Positions 1-9,443 of a stretch of DNA of 45,461 nt are shown here, piece after piece (positions within the stretch are counted from its first letter, which is position 1; each line of letters starts with the position of its first letter). The position numbers were made by a program, and so were the translations under genes. The notes under the pieces are model-generated. The model was not told the DNA's origin. It saw only the letters and a program-made list of their open reading frames with translations, and did no database searches. The stretch covers positions 1-45,461 of the forward strand of contig RGHD01000007.1 in assembly GCA_010024385.1 (NCBI GenBank). Reading direction: 5' to 3'. The DNA comes from Actinomycetota bacterium. GTDB taxonomy: Bacteria; Actinomycetota; Actinomycetes; Nanopelagicales; Nanopelagicaceae.

Positions 1-568
1 AGCTTTGTTTGTAAAGCTCAGTGGTGGATATATTCCTTCTAAAGCCTGGCTTGGGATGGTCGTTAGCTTTTCAGGCGTGCTGTTGATTTCGGGGATTGAT
101 TTACAGATCTCTCTGAGGGCATTTTTAGGAGATATTGCTGCACTCATTTCTGCAGCTTTGGCTGCTCTCTACATCATGGTTGGTTCGCGAGCACAGCGCA
201 CAATAGAGACAACTGTTTACACGACAGTTTGCTATTTCGTTTGTGCCATAACCGCGCTACCAATGGCGTTGCTGATGGGCTTTCCAATATTTAATTTTGA
301 TGGGCGTGAATGGTGGATACTTTTAGGTCTAGTTGTTGGGGCACAAATTCTTGGACATTCAATGTTTAATGCCGCTCTTAAGCGCGTATCACCAGCAATA
401 GTTTCACTTATTATCTTTTTTGAAGTGCCTGTAAGTTCTCTACTTGCCATTTGGTGGCTTGGACAAAAACCCCCACTTGGAATTTTGCCTGGAATTGCCT
501 TGATATTAATTGGATGTGTTTTAGTTGTTACTCGCTCAAAATCTGGCTCTGTGGAGCTGGCTCCATGA
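1..568 (+). CDS. EamA/DMT-family permease, 5'-truncated by window edge
   Basis: Hydrophobic multi-TM ORF with C-terminal EamA-like repeat (PAIVSLIIFFEVPVSSLLAIWWLGQKP). Listed ORF begins at 5 and probably continues upstream. Confidence 0.8.
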   Translation, partial: ALFVKLSGGYIPSKAWLGMVVSFSGVLLISGIDLQISLRAFLGDIAALISAALAALYIMVGSRAQRTIETTVYTTVCYFVCAITALPMALLMGFPIFNFDGREWWILLGLVVGAQILGHSMFNAALKRVSPAIVSLIIFFEVPVSSLLAIWWLGQKPPLGILPGIALILIGCVLVVTRSKSGSVELAP

Positions 569-1410
569 TTGATTTACATACACATACCAACAAAAGCGAC
601 GGAACAGATACTCCCCGTGAATTAGTAAATAAAGCAATAGTCCAAGGGTTAACGGTTCTGGGTATCAGTGATCACGACACTACTTCTAGTTGGAAAGAGG
701 CCGCTGAAAGCTTACGAGGCAATTTACAACTAGTACTGGGCAGTGAAATATCATGCTTAACCGAAGATGGCATTAGCGTGCATATGTTGGGGCTCCTCTT
801 TGATGGTGCTCATGAGCAGATGCAGGTCATGCTTGAGGAAACGCGCGATGGACGATTACCGCGAATGCGCAAGATGGTTGAAAAGATGCAAGCAGCTGGA
901 ATTGATATTTCAATGGCAGATGTTGAAGCTGCGCGCCCTGAAGGTGCAACTCTAGGTCGCCCTCATTTAGCTGACGCCTTAGTAAACAAGGGAGTGATAA
1001 GCACGCGCGATGAAGCATTTCAAGGCATGCTCAATAATAATTCTGAGTTTTATGTTTCCCATGTAGCACCCACTCCTGCTCAAGCAATTGCAATGATTCG
1101 AAAGGCTGGAGGAGTGGCTGTTATTGCACATCCATTTGCATCACACCGTGGTCAAATTCTTAAGGCAAGTGATTTTCAAGAGTTAGTTACTGCTGGATTA
1201 AACGGAATAGAAGTTGATCACAGGGATCAAAACCCAGAGGAAAGAGCGATGTTGCGCTCAATTGCCACAGAATTAGATTTAGTAATAACTGGCTCCAGTG
1301 ACTATCACGGAAGCGGTAAACTCAATGCACTTGCAGAGTTTCAAACCAGCCCAGCTCAATGGGAAAAACTGGAATCTCTTGCCGATAAACGAAGGGTGGT
1401 AAGGGCATGA
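565..1410 (+). CDS. PHP-domain metal-dependent phosphoesterase
   Basis: MIDLHTHTNKSDGTDTPRELV plus GISDHDTT, VIAHPFA and GSSDYHG motifs. Start moved from 451 to ATG 565, giving an ATGA overlap with the previous stop. Confidence 0.9.
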   Translation: MIDLHTHTNKSDGTDTPRELVNKAIVQGLTVLGISDHDTTSSWKEAAESLRGNLQLVLGSEISCLTEDGISVHMLGLLFDGAHEQMQVMLEETRDGRLPRMRKMVEKMQAAGIDISMADVEAARPEGATLGRPHLADALVNKGVISTRDEAFQGMLNNNSEFYVSHVAPTPAQAIAMIRKAGGVAVIAHPFASHRGQILKASDFQELVTAGLNGIEVDHRDQNPEERAMLRSIATELDLVITGSSDYHGSGKLNALAEFQTSPAQWEKLESLADKRRVVRA

Positions 1411-2018
1411 AAGTTAGTGCTTTAACATTTGCCGTCCAATCATTTGTAACTTTATTTGTAATCATGGATCCGCCTGGCGCTACGCCAATTTTCTTAGCCC
1501 TAGTTGCAGATAAATCTGCAAAAGAGCGCAGGATTCTTGCTATTAAAGCTGCTTTAGTTTCTTTGCTTGTGATTTCGATTTTTGCATTATTTGGTCGTTT
1601 TATTTTGAGTTATCTCAATGTGTCAATTGCAGCATTACAAGCTGCCGGCGCACTACTACTTTTACTTATCTCTTTAGATCTTTTAACTGGTGGAAAGGGA
1701 AGCGGACGCGGTGACTCTAAAGATGACAATATTGCACTTGTCCCCCTAGGCACACCTCTACTTGCTGGACCTGGTGCAATCGTTGCAACAATGATTTTCG
1801 TTCAGCAAATCGATAGCCCAAGCATGGCTGTGGGCTTAGTTGGCGCTGTTATAGCTGTTCACGTTGCTATTGCAGCAGCGCTAATGGCTTCTACAACAAT
1901 TATGAAAGTAATTAAGGAAGCTGGAGTGACACTTGTGGCACGCATTGCTGGTCTGTTACTTGCAGCCATTGCAGTTCAGATGTTGGTGGATGCAATTCGA
2001 GTTTTTGTTACTACTTAA
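1407..2018 (+). CDS. MarC family (UPF0056) integral membrane protein
   Basis: FVIMDPPGATPIFLAL and PLGTPLLAGPGAI motifs, about 6 TM segments. Confidence 0.88.
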   Translation: MKVSALTFAVQSFVTLFVIMDPPGATPIFLALVADKSAKERRILAIKAALVSLLVISIFALFGRFILSYLNVSIAALQAAGALLLLLISLDLLTGGKGSGRGDSKDDNIALVPLGTPLLAGPGAIVATMIFVQQIDSPSMAVGLVGAVIAVHVAIAAALMASTTIMKVIKEAGVTLVARIAGLLLAAIAVQMLVDAIRVFVTT

Positions 2019-3349
2019 CTCTCTTTAAACTTCTTAGTACGTGTGCGAGTTCGCTCAACTTTTGGCTTTGATTCAACCTTCTTGTCAACACGTTTTTCAG
2101 GGGTAGCCTTTTGTTGTATTACAGGCTTGCTCTTAGTGATTCGCCCCGTGGAACCTGCTGGGATATCTAGAACTTCATAGAGGTGTGGGGAAGAGGAATA
2201 AGTCTCTTCTGGTTCAGCTAAACCGAGATCTAGAACCTGGTTAATCATCTTCCATCTTGCTAATTCATCCCAGTCAACGAATGTGACTGCGATTCCATGT
2301 GCTCCAGCACGTGCTGTGCGACCAATACGGTGCACGTAAGTTTTTTCATCTTCAGGGCACTGGTAATTAATTACATGTGTAATTCCATCAATATCAATTC
2401 CACGAGCGGCAACATCTGTTGCAACAAGAACATCTGATTTGCCTGCTTTGAAATCACCCAAAGCTTTTTCACGTGCACTTTGACCAAGATCTCCATGGAT
2501 AGGCGCGGCTTTAAAGCCTCGCTCCATTAAGTCTTCTGCAGTCTTTTGGCAGGTGCGCTTGGTGCGGCAGAAAACCATTGTTGGGCCACGACCTTCGGCC
2601 TGCAAGATACGAGCAAGCATTTCAATCTTATCCATGGCATGAGCGCGTAGAACATGCTGCTTGATACGTGTGACCACAGCTCCTTCATCTTCTGAATCTT
2701 GAGTTCGAATATGAATAGGTTGATTCATAAAGCGACGGGCAAGAGCGATGATGTCTCCAGGCATAGTTGCTGAGAACAACATAGTTTGCATGCGATTTGG
2801 TGTGTTTGCCAAGATCTTTTCAACATCTGGCAAGAAACCAAGATCTAACATCTCATCTGCTTCATCTAGGACTAAGCGTGAAACTTGCTTTAACCGAAGT
2901 TGTCCTTGGCGAGAAAGATCTAGCAAGCGACCTGGTGTTCCAACAACGATTTCAATTCCAGCTTGTAGAGCCTCAATTTGCGGTTCGAATGCGCGTCCAC
3001 CATAAACAGCTAAAGTTCTAATTCCACGGTTACTTGCTAACTCTTCAATGTCTTTTGTGACCTGAGTACAAAGTTCGCGAGTTGGAACCACTATGAGAAC
3101 CTGCGGCATTCCCTTATGGTCAAACTCTGCCCACTCTGTGTCATTTGGCGCAATAACTCTCTCGATAACTGGGACGCCGAAAGCTAGAGTCTTTCCGGTA
3201 CCTGTTTTAGCCTGACCAATAACATCACCATCACTGAGTGCAATGGGCAAAACCATCTCTTGAATAGCAAATGGAGCGATGAAGCCATGTGAATGAAGTG
3301 CCTCAATGGTTTCAGGTCGTAATGGGAGTTCTGCGAAAGTTTTCGACAC
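2015..3349 (-). CDS. DEAD/DEAH-box RNA helicase
   Basis: AKTGTGKT, PTRELCTQ, DEAD, SAT and HRIGRTAR motifs, basic C-terminal tail. GTG start. Confidence 0.95.
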   Translation of the reverse strand: MSKTFAELPLRPETIEALHSHGFIAPFAIQEMVLPIALSDGDVIGQAKTGTGKTLAFGVPVIERVIAPNDTEWAEFDHKGMPQVLIVVPTRELCTQVTKDIEELASNRGIRTLAVYGGRAFEPQIEALQAGIEIVVGTPGRLLDLSRQGQLRLKQVSRLVLDEADEMLDLGFLPDVEKILANTPNRMQTMLFSATMPGDIIALARRFMNQPIHIRTQDSEDEGAVVTRIKQHVLRAHAMDKIEMLARILQAEGRGPTMVFCRTKRTCQKTAEDLMERGFKAAPIHGDLGQSAREKALGDFKAGKSDVLVATDVAARGIDIDGITHVINYQCPEDEKTYVHRIGRTARAGAHGIAVTFVDWDELARWKMINQVLDLGLAEPEETYSSSPHLYEVLDIPAGSTGRITKSKPVIQQKATPEKRVDKKVESKPKVERTRTRTKKFKES

Positions 3350-3408
3350 GTTAAGCGGCGCCAGAAATTTGTTTATTAGTGGAGCTCATAGAAGTAATCC
3401 TATCGGAG

Positions 3409-4020
3409 TTAATTGCGAGGGAAACCCGAAATTCCTCGCCACATGAGGTTGTTGACCAATTCAACTGCCTGTTCACGCGTTAATGTACTGTCTCGATCTA
3501 ACCAATGTCGTGCTGTTACTTGGGCATAGCCAATCATTCCAACACCTAAGAGCATTGAAGCTTCTTTTGGAAGTCCTGTATCAATAGAAATTACGGCACT
3601 AGCAGCAGCTGCGCAGTCATAAGTCATACGATTAAGGCGCTCACGCACAGATGGCTCAACACTCATATCACTCTCAAAGAGAAGTCTGAATGCTTCACCC
3701 TCTTTTTCGATAAAAGCAAAATATGCATTAACAGTGGCATACACGCGATTAGCGTTGTCAGGAGTCGAGGCTATAGCTCTCTGAATTTCAAAAACTAATG
3801 AGTCAATATGTAAATCAAGAACTGCAAGATAAAGCTCTAACTTTGACGGAAAGTGCTGATACAAAACTGGCTTGCTAACATTTGCGCGATCTGCGATTTC
3901 ATCCATTGCCGCAGAGTGATAACCAGCAGCAGTAAAAACCTCTAGGGCTGCTGAGAGCAAAAGTGCGCGACGCTCGTCACGAGGCAAACGCGGCTTATTT
4001 GATGAATCAATTGTGCTCAT
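3409..4020 (-). CDS. TetR/AcrR family transcriptional regulator
   Basis: N-terminal HTH: RRALLLSAALEVFTAAGYHSAAMDEIADRANVSKPVLYQHFPSK. Confidence 0.92.
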   Translation of the reverse strand: MSTIDSSNKPRLPRDERRALLLSAALEVFTAAGYHSAAMDEIADRANVSKPVLYQHFPSKLELYLAVLDLHIDSLVFEIQRAIASTPDNANRVYATVNAYFAFIEKEGEAFRLLFESDMSVEPSVRERLNRMTYDCAAAASAVISIDTGLPKEASMLLGVGMIGYAQVTARHWLDRDSTLTREQAVELVNNLMWRGISGFPRN

Positions 4021-4102
4021 TGGTGTAATCGTAGAGGCTCTATAGGTGAATGCGCTAATAGTTGTAGCAACACATGCGTGAATACGGCAGAATTGACCTC
4101 CT

Positions 4103-5236
4103 ATGAAAATACCACCGCTTGTAAATCCTGGCCCAGCACTCAGTGCGCAGCAAGCGCGTCGGTATAGTCGCCAGATTGTTATTCCACAGATTCAGGCAAG
4201 TGGTCAAGAGCGCATTCGAAATGCAAAGGTTTTGTGTATCGGTGCAGGTGGTCTTGGTTCTCCTGCGCTAATTTATTTAGCAGCAGCCGGAGTTGGAACT
4301 ATTGGAATAGTTGATTTCGATACTGTTGATGAAACCAATCTGCACCGTCAAGTCCTTTATGGCCAGTCCGATATCGGAAAAAAGAAAGTTGATGTTGCTA
4401 AATCAAAAATTGAAGAAAGAAATCCATTAGTTGAAATCAATGTTTATCCAGTAAGAATCAACCCCTCAAATGTTTTTGAAATTATGGCAGACTACGACAT
4501 AGTCATTGATGCCACAGATAATTTTGCAACGCGCTACTTGATTAACGATGCTGCAGTGTTACTCAAAAAACCTTATGTGTGGGGTTCAGTAAATCGCTTT
4601 GATGGGCAAGCTGCAGTTTTTTGGAGCACCCTCGGTCCGTGCTATCGCTGTCTGCATCCAGAACCTCCTGCACCAGGGTCAGTCCAAAGCTGTGCAGATG
4701 CAGGTGTGTTTGGTGTGTTGTGCGCTTCAGTTGCTTCGATTCAAGTTAATGAAGTAATTAAAGCCATCACTGGCATAGGCGAGCTTCAAATTGGAAAGCT
4801 CATGATCTATGAAGCGTTGGAGGCAGAGCATTCAAAGATTAATATTCATAAAAATCCACAGTGTGTAATTTGTGGTCAGAACCCAACTCAGCTCAACCTC
4901 TTAGAGAACTATGAAAGTTTTTGCGGCGTAGCTTCAGTACCGGAAATTTCTGTTGAAGATCTAAAGAAGAAGTTTGCGGCTAGTGATGACTTTATTCTCA
5001 TTGATGTTAGAGAACCTGATGAATTTGCTAGCTCTAGAATCCCTGGTTCGGTATTGATTCCAAAGGCTGGTTTTTTCGATGGAACGGCTTTAGAGCTACT
5101 ACCCAGAGATAAAGAGATTATTCTTCACTGTCGCTCTGGGGTTAGATCAGCACATTGTCTCGCCATCATTCAAGGGGCAGGCTTTATAAATTCACGCCAC
5201 CTTGGCGGGGGAATACTTGCATGGGAGAAACAGTGA
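4103..5236 (+). CDS. moeZ: MoeB/ThiF-type adenylyltransferase fused to C-terminal rhodanese domain (MoeZ-like)
   Basis: RYSRQIVIPQI, GAGGLGSPALIYLAAAGVG, zinc-type CxxC pairs, rhodanese loop HCRSGVRSA. Confidence 0.9.
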   Translation: MKIPPLVNPGPALSAQQARRYSRQIVIPQIQASGQERIRNAKVLCIGAGGLGSPALIYLAAAGVGTIGIVDFDTVDETNLHRQVLYGQSDIGKKKVDVAKSKIEERNPLVEINVYPVRINPSNVFEIMADYDIVIDATDNFATRYLINDAAVLLKKPYVWGSVNRFDGQAAVFWSTLGPCYRCLHPEPPAPGSVQSCADAGVFGVLCASVASIQVNEVIKAITGIGELQIGKLMIYEALEAEHSKINIHKNPQCVICGQNPTQLNLLENYESFCGVASVPEISVEDLKKKFAASDDFILIDVREPDEFASSRIPGSVLIPKAGFFDGTALELLPRDKEIILHCRSGVRSAHCLAIIQGAGFINSRHLGGGILAWEKQ

Positions 5237-6087
5237 AAAATTCTTATCAGGGCTATCGAATTCTGCTTGTGCATGCACATCCAGATGATGAAACTATCAA
5301 TAACGGTGCAACTATGGCTCTTTATGCATCACTCGGCGCACAAGTAACTTTAGTGACGTGCACTCGTGGTGAAGAGGGAGAAGTTTTAGTCCCATCACTT
5401 TCTCATCTAGCTAGCAGCGAAAAAGATGAATTAGGAAAGCACCGCGAAATTGAATTAGCACTGGCTATGAAAGCTCTTGGCATTACAGACTTTAGATTCT
5501 TAGGAAACTATCGAGATAGTGGAATGATGGGAACGGAACCTAATAATCGCCCTGATGTTTTTTGGCAAGCAGATTTGGATTCGGCAGCCGGTGAGTTAGT
5601 CAAAATCATTGAAGAGGTAAAGCCGCATGTTTTGATTACTTATGATGAAATCGGTGGCTATGGACATCCAGATCATATTAAAGCGCATTTAGTTGCTATG
5701 AGGGCAAGTGAGCTAGCAACGTGGCAAATCCAAAAGATTTATTGGAACACGGTTCCTAAATCAGTTATCGCGCAAGGGATGGAGGCCATGAAAGAGATTG
5801 GCTCTGATTTCTTTGGGGCAGAAAGCATTGATGATCTACCATTTGCAAAAGATGATTCATTTGTAACTACTTTAATTGATGGTAATGATTTTGTTGATGC
5901 CAAAATGGCAGCTATGAAGGCTCATGAAACACAGATTGCATTAGATGGGCCATTTTTTGCCCTTTCAAATAACTTAGGTTTACAAGTTTGGGGCCATGAG
6001 TACTACACATTAGTTAAAGGGCCAAAGAGTGCGCCTTTTGATGAACAAGGCCGTGAAAGTGACTTAACTTCCGGAGTTGTCCTGTAA
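5233..6087 (+). CDS. mshB: PIG-L/LmbE family deacetylase, MshB-like (mycothiol pathway)
   Basis: HAHPDDE, TCTRGEEGEV and GGYGHPDH motifs, C-terminal ALSNNL...HEYYTL. GTG 5233 (GTGA overlap) or ATG 5221 are better starts than 5155. Confidence 0.82.
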   Translation: MKNSYQGYRILLVHAHPDDETINNGATMALYASLGAQVTLVTCTRGEEGEVLVPSLSHLASSEKDELGKHREIELALAMKALGITDFRFLGNYRDSGMMGTEPNNRPDVFWQADLDSAAGELVKIIEEVKPHVLITYDEIGGYGHPDHIKAHLVAMRASELATWQIQKIYWNTVPKSVIAQGMEAMKEIGSDFFGAESIDDLPFAKDDSFVTTLIDGNDFVDAKMAAMKAHETQIALDGPFFALSNNLGLQVWGHEYYTLVKGPKSAPFDEQGRESDLTSGVVL

Positions 6088-6398
6088 TGCGAAAAATCTA
6101 TGCAATTGTGATTGGTGCTGGACTCGGGGCGGGTTCAGTTTTTCTGCATGCATCATTAGTTCCATTTGGTTTAATCTTTGTTCTTCTTGCAACCTTGGTC
6201 GGTATTTGGAGTATTGGTCGCTTGTGGGGCGAGCGAACTCTAAAAGTATTGGCCGCAGCAGCCTGGACCTTCGTAGTGTTACGAGCAGGCTTTCCAGGCA
6301 TCAATCAGGAGTACTTAATTGAAGGTACTTCTGTTGGGATATCACTCATCAATATTGGATTTCTAGCTTTAGTAGTTGCTGTTTTGCTTCCTGTTTAA
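6087..6398 (+). CDS. small membrane protein, DUF6113-like
   Basis: 3-4 TM, 103 aa, immediately downstream of mshB as in other actinobacteria (family from memory). Confidence 0.6.
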   Translation: MRKIYAIVIGAGLGAGSVFLHASLVPFGLIFVLLATLVGIWSIGRLWGERTLKVLAAAAWTFVVLRAGFPGINQEYLIEGTSVGISLINIGFLALVVAVLLPV

Positions 6399-7753
6399 CG
6401 CCAATTCCAAGTTTGCCCATCAGGACCATCCATAATTTCAAGGCCACTCTGCTCTAGTTTTACTCTTAACTCGTCACTGTCTGCCCATCGCTTTTCATTT
6501 CTTGCAATCTGGCGCAGTTTAAGAATTTCTTCTTGTTCTAAGGATAAAGCGCTAATGACTTCTTCTCTGGCAAGATCAAGCCCCAATATCTGATCTGCAA
6601 ATAGAAAGAGCGCTGCGCGATTATTGATATTTTCATTCTTTTCCAACGCGCGCAGATACTGAATGGCTTTTGGTGTATCCAAATCGTTATCAAGAAATTC
6701 CAAGAACTCTGCATCTTTCACAGGAATCTGTATTCCCCATGTCCTTATCTTCTTACGCCAACGTTTCAACGTTGAGTCAGCAGCCTCAATTGAGGCCCAC
6801 GTTAAGTCCATTTGAGATCGATAACGGTTCTCTAGAAAACAAAGTCTGACGGCAAGGGGATCAAAGCCGCGATCTATAACATCTTTAAGAAGCACAACAT
6901 TTCCAGCACTTTTTGACATCTTGCGGCCTTCAAAAAGCAGATGCTCTCCATGAAGCCATAGATCCACACTTTCATTTCCAGTAATGGCATTTGATTGAGC
7001 TCGCTCGTTTTCATGATGAGGAAAACGCAGATCAATTCCTCCAACATGGAGATTGATATGAGAATTCAAGAAATGAAGTGACATTGCTGAACATTCAATA
7101 TGCCAACCAGGAAAACCTGGACCCCATGGTGAATCCCAAATCATTTCTTTGCGACCACCAGCGTTCTTCCAGAGCGCCCAGTCAGCGTGAAAACGTTTAG
7201 CGCCATCTTCACTGTATTCATAGCGATGACCAGGCTTGAGTGCATCTAAACGATTACCACTTATCGCGCCGTAACTTGGAAATGCTTGAGCAGAGAAGTA
7301 GACCGTGTCATCCTCACCCACATATGCAAATTCCTTAGAGATGAGTTGCTCAATCATTGCAAGCATTAACTCAATTGATTCGCTAGCTCTTGGATAAGCA
7401 TCTGCCTTTTCAATATTCAGACGTGCTAAGTCTGTATGAAAACCTGCCTCATATTTTCGTGCCACCGAGAATGGATCTATGGATTCAGCTTTAGCTTGAG
7501 CAAGCATTTTGTCTTCACTCTCAATATCTTCAGACATGTGCCCAACATCAGTAATGTTTTGAATAAGTTTCACATTAATGCCATTGACTATTAGGACTCG
7601 GCGTACCAAATCTGAAAGTAGGAAAGTTCTTAAATTTCCAACGTGTGCATCCCGATAAACGGTGGGTCCACAGCAATACATTGTTGTGGTTCCATTAGTG
7701 GAAGTGACAGGTGCAAGCTTTCTGGTAGCTGTGTCATAGAGTCGAAGGCTCAC
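6395..7753 (-). CDS. cysS: cysteinyl-tRNA synthetase
   Basis: MYCCGPTVYRDAHVGNLRTFL, GWHIECSAMS, KMSKSAGN; retains C-terminal region. Confidence 0.93.
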   Translation of the reverse strand: MSLRLYDTATRKLAPVTSTNGTTTMYCCGPTVYRDAHVGNLRTFLLSDLVRRVLIVNGINVKLIQNITDVGHMSEDIESEDKMLAQAKAESIDPFSVARKYEAGFHTDLARLNIEKADAYPRASESIELMLAMIEQLISKEFAYVGEDDTVYFSAQAFPSYGAISGNRLDALKPGHRYEYSEDGAKRFHADWALWKNAGGRKEMIWDSPWGPGFPGWHIECSAMSLHFLNSHINLHVGGIDLRFPHHENERAQSNAITGNESVDLWLHGEHLLFEGRKMSKSAGNVVLLKDVIDRGFDPLAVRLCFLENRYRSQMDLTWASIEAADSTLKRWRKKIRTWGIQIPVKDAEFLEFLDNDLDTPKAIQYLRALEKNENINNRAALFLFADQILGLDLAREEVISALSLEQEEILKLRQIARNEKRWADSDELRVKLEQSGLEIMDGPDGQTWNWR

Positions 7754-7950
7754 TTTTTTTCAACCACTTCTTTCCAGAGAGCAATCTTGTCGTAGGAAAA
7801 TTCGATGAGCTTTCCATGTCGATTGCGAAGGGTGATGGGGGACTCGAGATGGCCCACTATGTCACGAAATCCACCCTCGGGATCATGCAAGCGGATGGTG
7901 ACTCGCTTTCCGATGAGGGCGCTAAATGTGGCCTCTAGACCCTGATTCAT
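7750..7950 (-). CDS. standalone SH3-like small protein resembling the N-terminal domain of Rv0428c-type acetyltransferases
   Basis: 66 aa: GKRVTIRLHDPEGGFRDIVGHLESPITLRNRHGKLIEFSYDKIALWKEV; 4-nt overlap with cysS. Confidence 0.6.
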   Translation of the reverse strand: MNQGLEATFSALIGKRVTIRLHDPEGGFRDIVGHLESPITLRNRHGKLIEFSYDKIALWKEVVEKK

Positions 7951-8048
7951 GGCTCAACGATAAACCTTAACTTCAAATATCGCTCCAGGAGAGCCGATAC
8001 GATTAGAATCTGAGAGTTGGTAACTAATATTTCTTACGGAGGCAAGTC

Positions 8049-8369
8049 GTGACTTATGTGATCGCCGAACCATGTATCGATGTGAAAGATAAATCATGCA
8101 TCGCTGAATGTCCTGTGGACTGCATTTATGAAGGCGACCGCATGCTCTATATCCAAGCTGATGAATGTGTTGACTGCGGCGCTTGTGAGCCTGTGTGTCC
8201 CGTTGAGGCTATTTACTATGAAGATGATGTCCCACCGCAGTGGAAGCAATTTGGAAAAATTAACACTGAATTTTTTGTTGAAATCGGTTCACCAGGTGGC
8301 GCAAGCAAAGTCGGAGCAACTGGCACCGACCACGAACTAGTAAAAGCTCTTCCTCCTAAGAGCGAGTAG
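8049..8369 (+). CDS. fdxA: 7Fe ferredoxin
   Basis: CIAECPVDCIYEG and CVDCGACEPVCPVEAI; GTG start preceded by GGAGG. Confidence 0.93.
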   Translation: MTYVIAEPCIDVKDKSCIAECPVDCIYEGDRMLYIQADECVDCGACEPVCPVEAIYYEDDVPPQWKQFGKINTEFFVEIGSPGGASKVGATGTDHELVKALPPKSE

Positions 8370-8375
8370 TTTTTC

Positions 8376-9440
8376 TTGCGCTCCTCACTCCCAGATTTCC
8401 CCTGGGATGCTCTTGCCCCCTATGGAGTTAAGGCTCGCGCTCACCCTGGTGGGATTATTGATCTCTCCGTTGGAACTCCTGTAGATCCCACACCTGAATT
8501 TATTCAAAAAGCCTTACGCGATGCCTCTAACTCACCCAGTTACCCAGTAACGGCTGGCACATCTGAACTCCGTGCTGCGATAACCGCTTGGGCTAAATCT
8601 CGTTTAGGTGCCAAGGGTGACTTTGATGTTTTACCTGTCATTGGTTCGAAAGAGTTAGTTGCATGGTTACCTACTATTTTGGAGAGTAAGAAAGTTCTCA
8701 TTCCAGAGATTGCCTATCCGACCTATCACGTTGGTGCATTGATTGCACAGGCACAGTCAGTACCTGTTCCAATTAGCGCACAGAGCTGGCCGAACGCTGA
8801 TTTAGCCTGGTTGAACTCACCATCAAATCCAACTGGACGAGTTCATAGTGTTGAAGAAATCAAGGAGTGCATTGCATGGTCACGTGCCAATGATGCAGTC
8901 CTGATATCAGATGAGTGCTATTTAGAGTTTGAGCACAATGCCGCACCAACTTCAATCATGGCTTTAACTCAAGGCGATAACAAGAATATTTTGGCGCTTC
9001 ACTCATTATCTAAGCGCTCATCAATGGCTGGATATCGTGCTGCATTTATGATTGGTGATTCTTCGCTCATCGCAAAAATTCGTGAACTTCGAAAGCATGC
9101 AGGCATGATGGTTTCTTTGCCGGTACAAAAAGCAATGACAGTTGCACTAGGTGATGACTCACATGTTGCCGAGCAACGCGCACGATATAACGCAAGGCGT
9201 GATGCTCTTAAACCGGCACTTGAAGCCTGCGGATTTCGAATTGAGTTTAGCAACGCAGGTCTCTACATCTGGTGCACACGTGGTGAAGATGCTTGGACAA
9301 GTATTGACTGGTTAGCAGAGCGCGGAATCCTGGCAACTCCAGGTAGCTTCTATGGCGAAAAAGGTAAGAACCATATTCGCATCGCAATGACAGTGACCGA
9401 TGCAGCCATAAAAGATGCAGTTAACCGCTTAAAGGCTTAG
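8376..9440 (+). CDS. dapC: succinyldiaminopimelate transaminase
   Basis: PLP aminotransferase fold type I (LNSPSNPTG, SLSKRSSMAGYR); fdxA-dapC neighbourhood is conserved in actinobacteria. TTG start. Confidence 0.85.
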   Translation: MRSSLPDFPWDALAPYGVKARAHPGGIIDLSVGTPVDPTPEFIQKALRDASNSPSYPVTAGTSELRAAITAWAKSRLGAKGDFDVLPVIGSKELVAWLPTILESKKVLIPEIAYPTYHVGALIAQAQSVPVPISAQSWPNADLAWLNSPSNPTGRVHSVEEIKECIAWSRANDAVLISDECYLEFEHNAAPTSIMALTQGDNKNILALHSLSKRSSMAGYRAAFMIGDSSLIAKIRELRKHAGMMVSLPVQKAMTVALGDDSHVAEQRARYNARRDALKPALEACGFRIEFSNAGLYIWCTRGEDAWTSIDWLAERGILATPGSFYGEKGKNHIRIAMTVTDAAIKDAVNRLKA

Positions 9441-9443
9441 CAA

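Noticed and set aside
451-564. N-terminal extension of the PHP protein in the ORF track
   Set aside because: Extension lies inside the upstream permease and lacks family similarity; ATG 565 begins the canonical MIDLHTHT motif.
6395-7753. CysS-like gene near mshB considered as MshC ligase
   Set aside because: Retains a C-terminal region and CysRS-type motifs (CCGPTVYRDAHVGN, KMSKSAGNV); fits cysteinyl-tRNA synthetase better.
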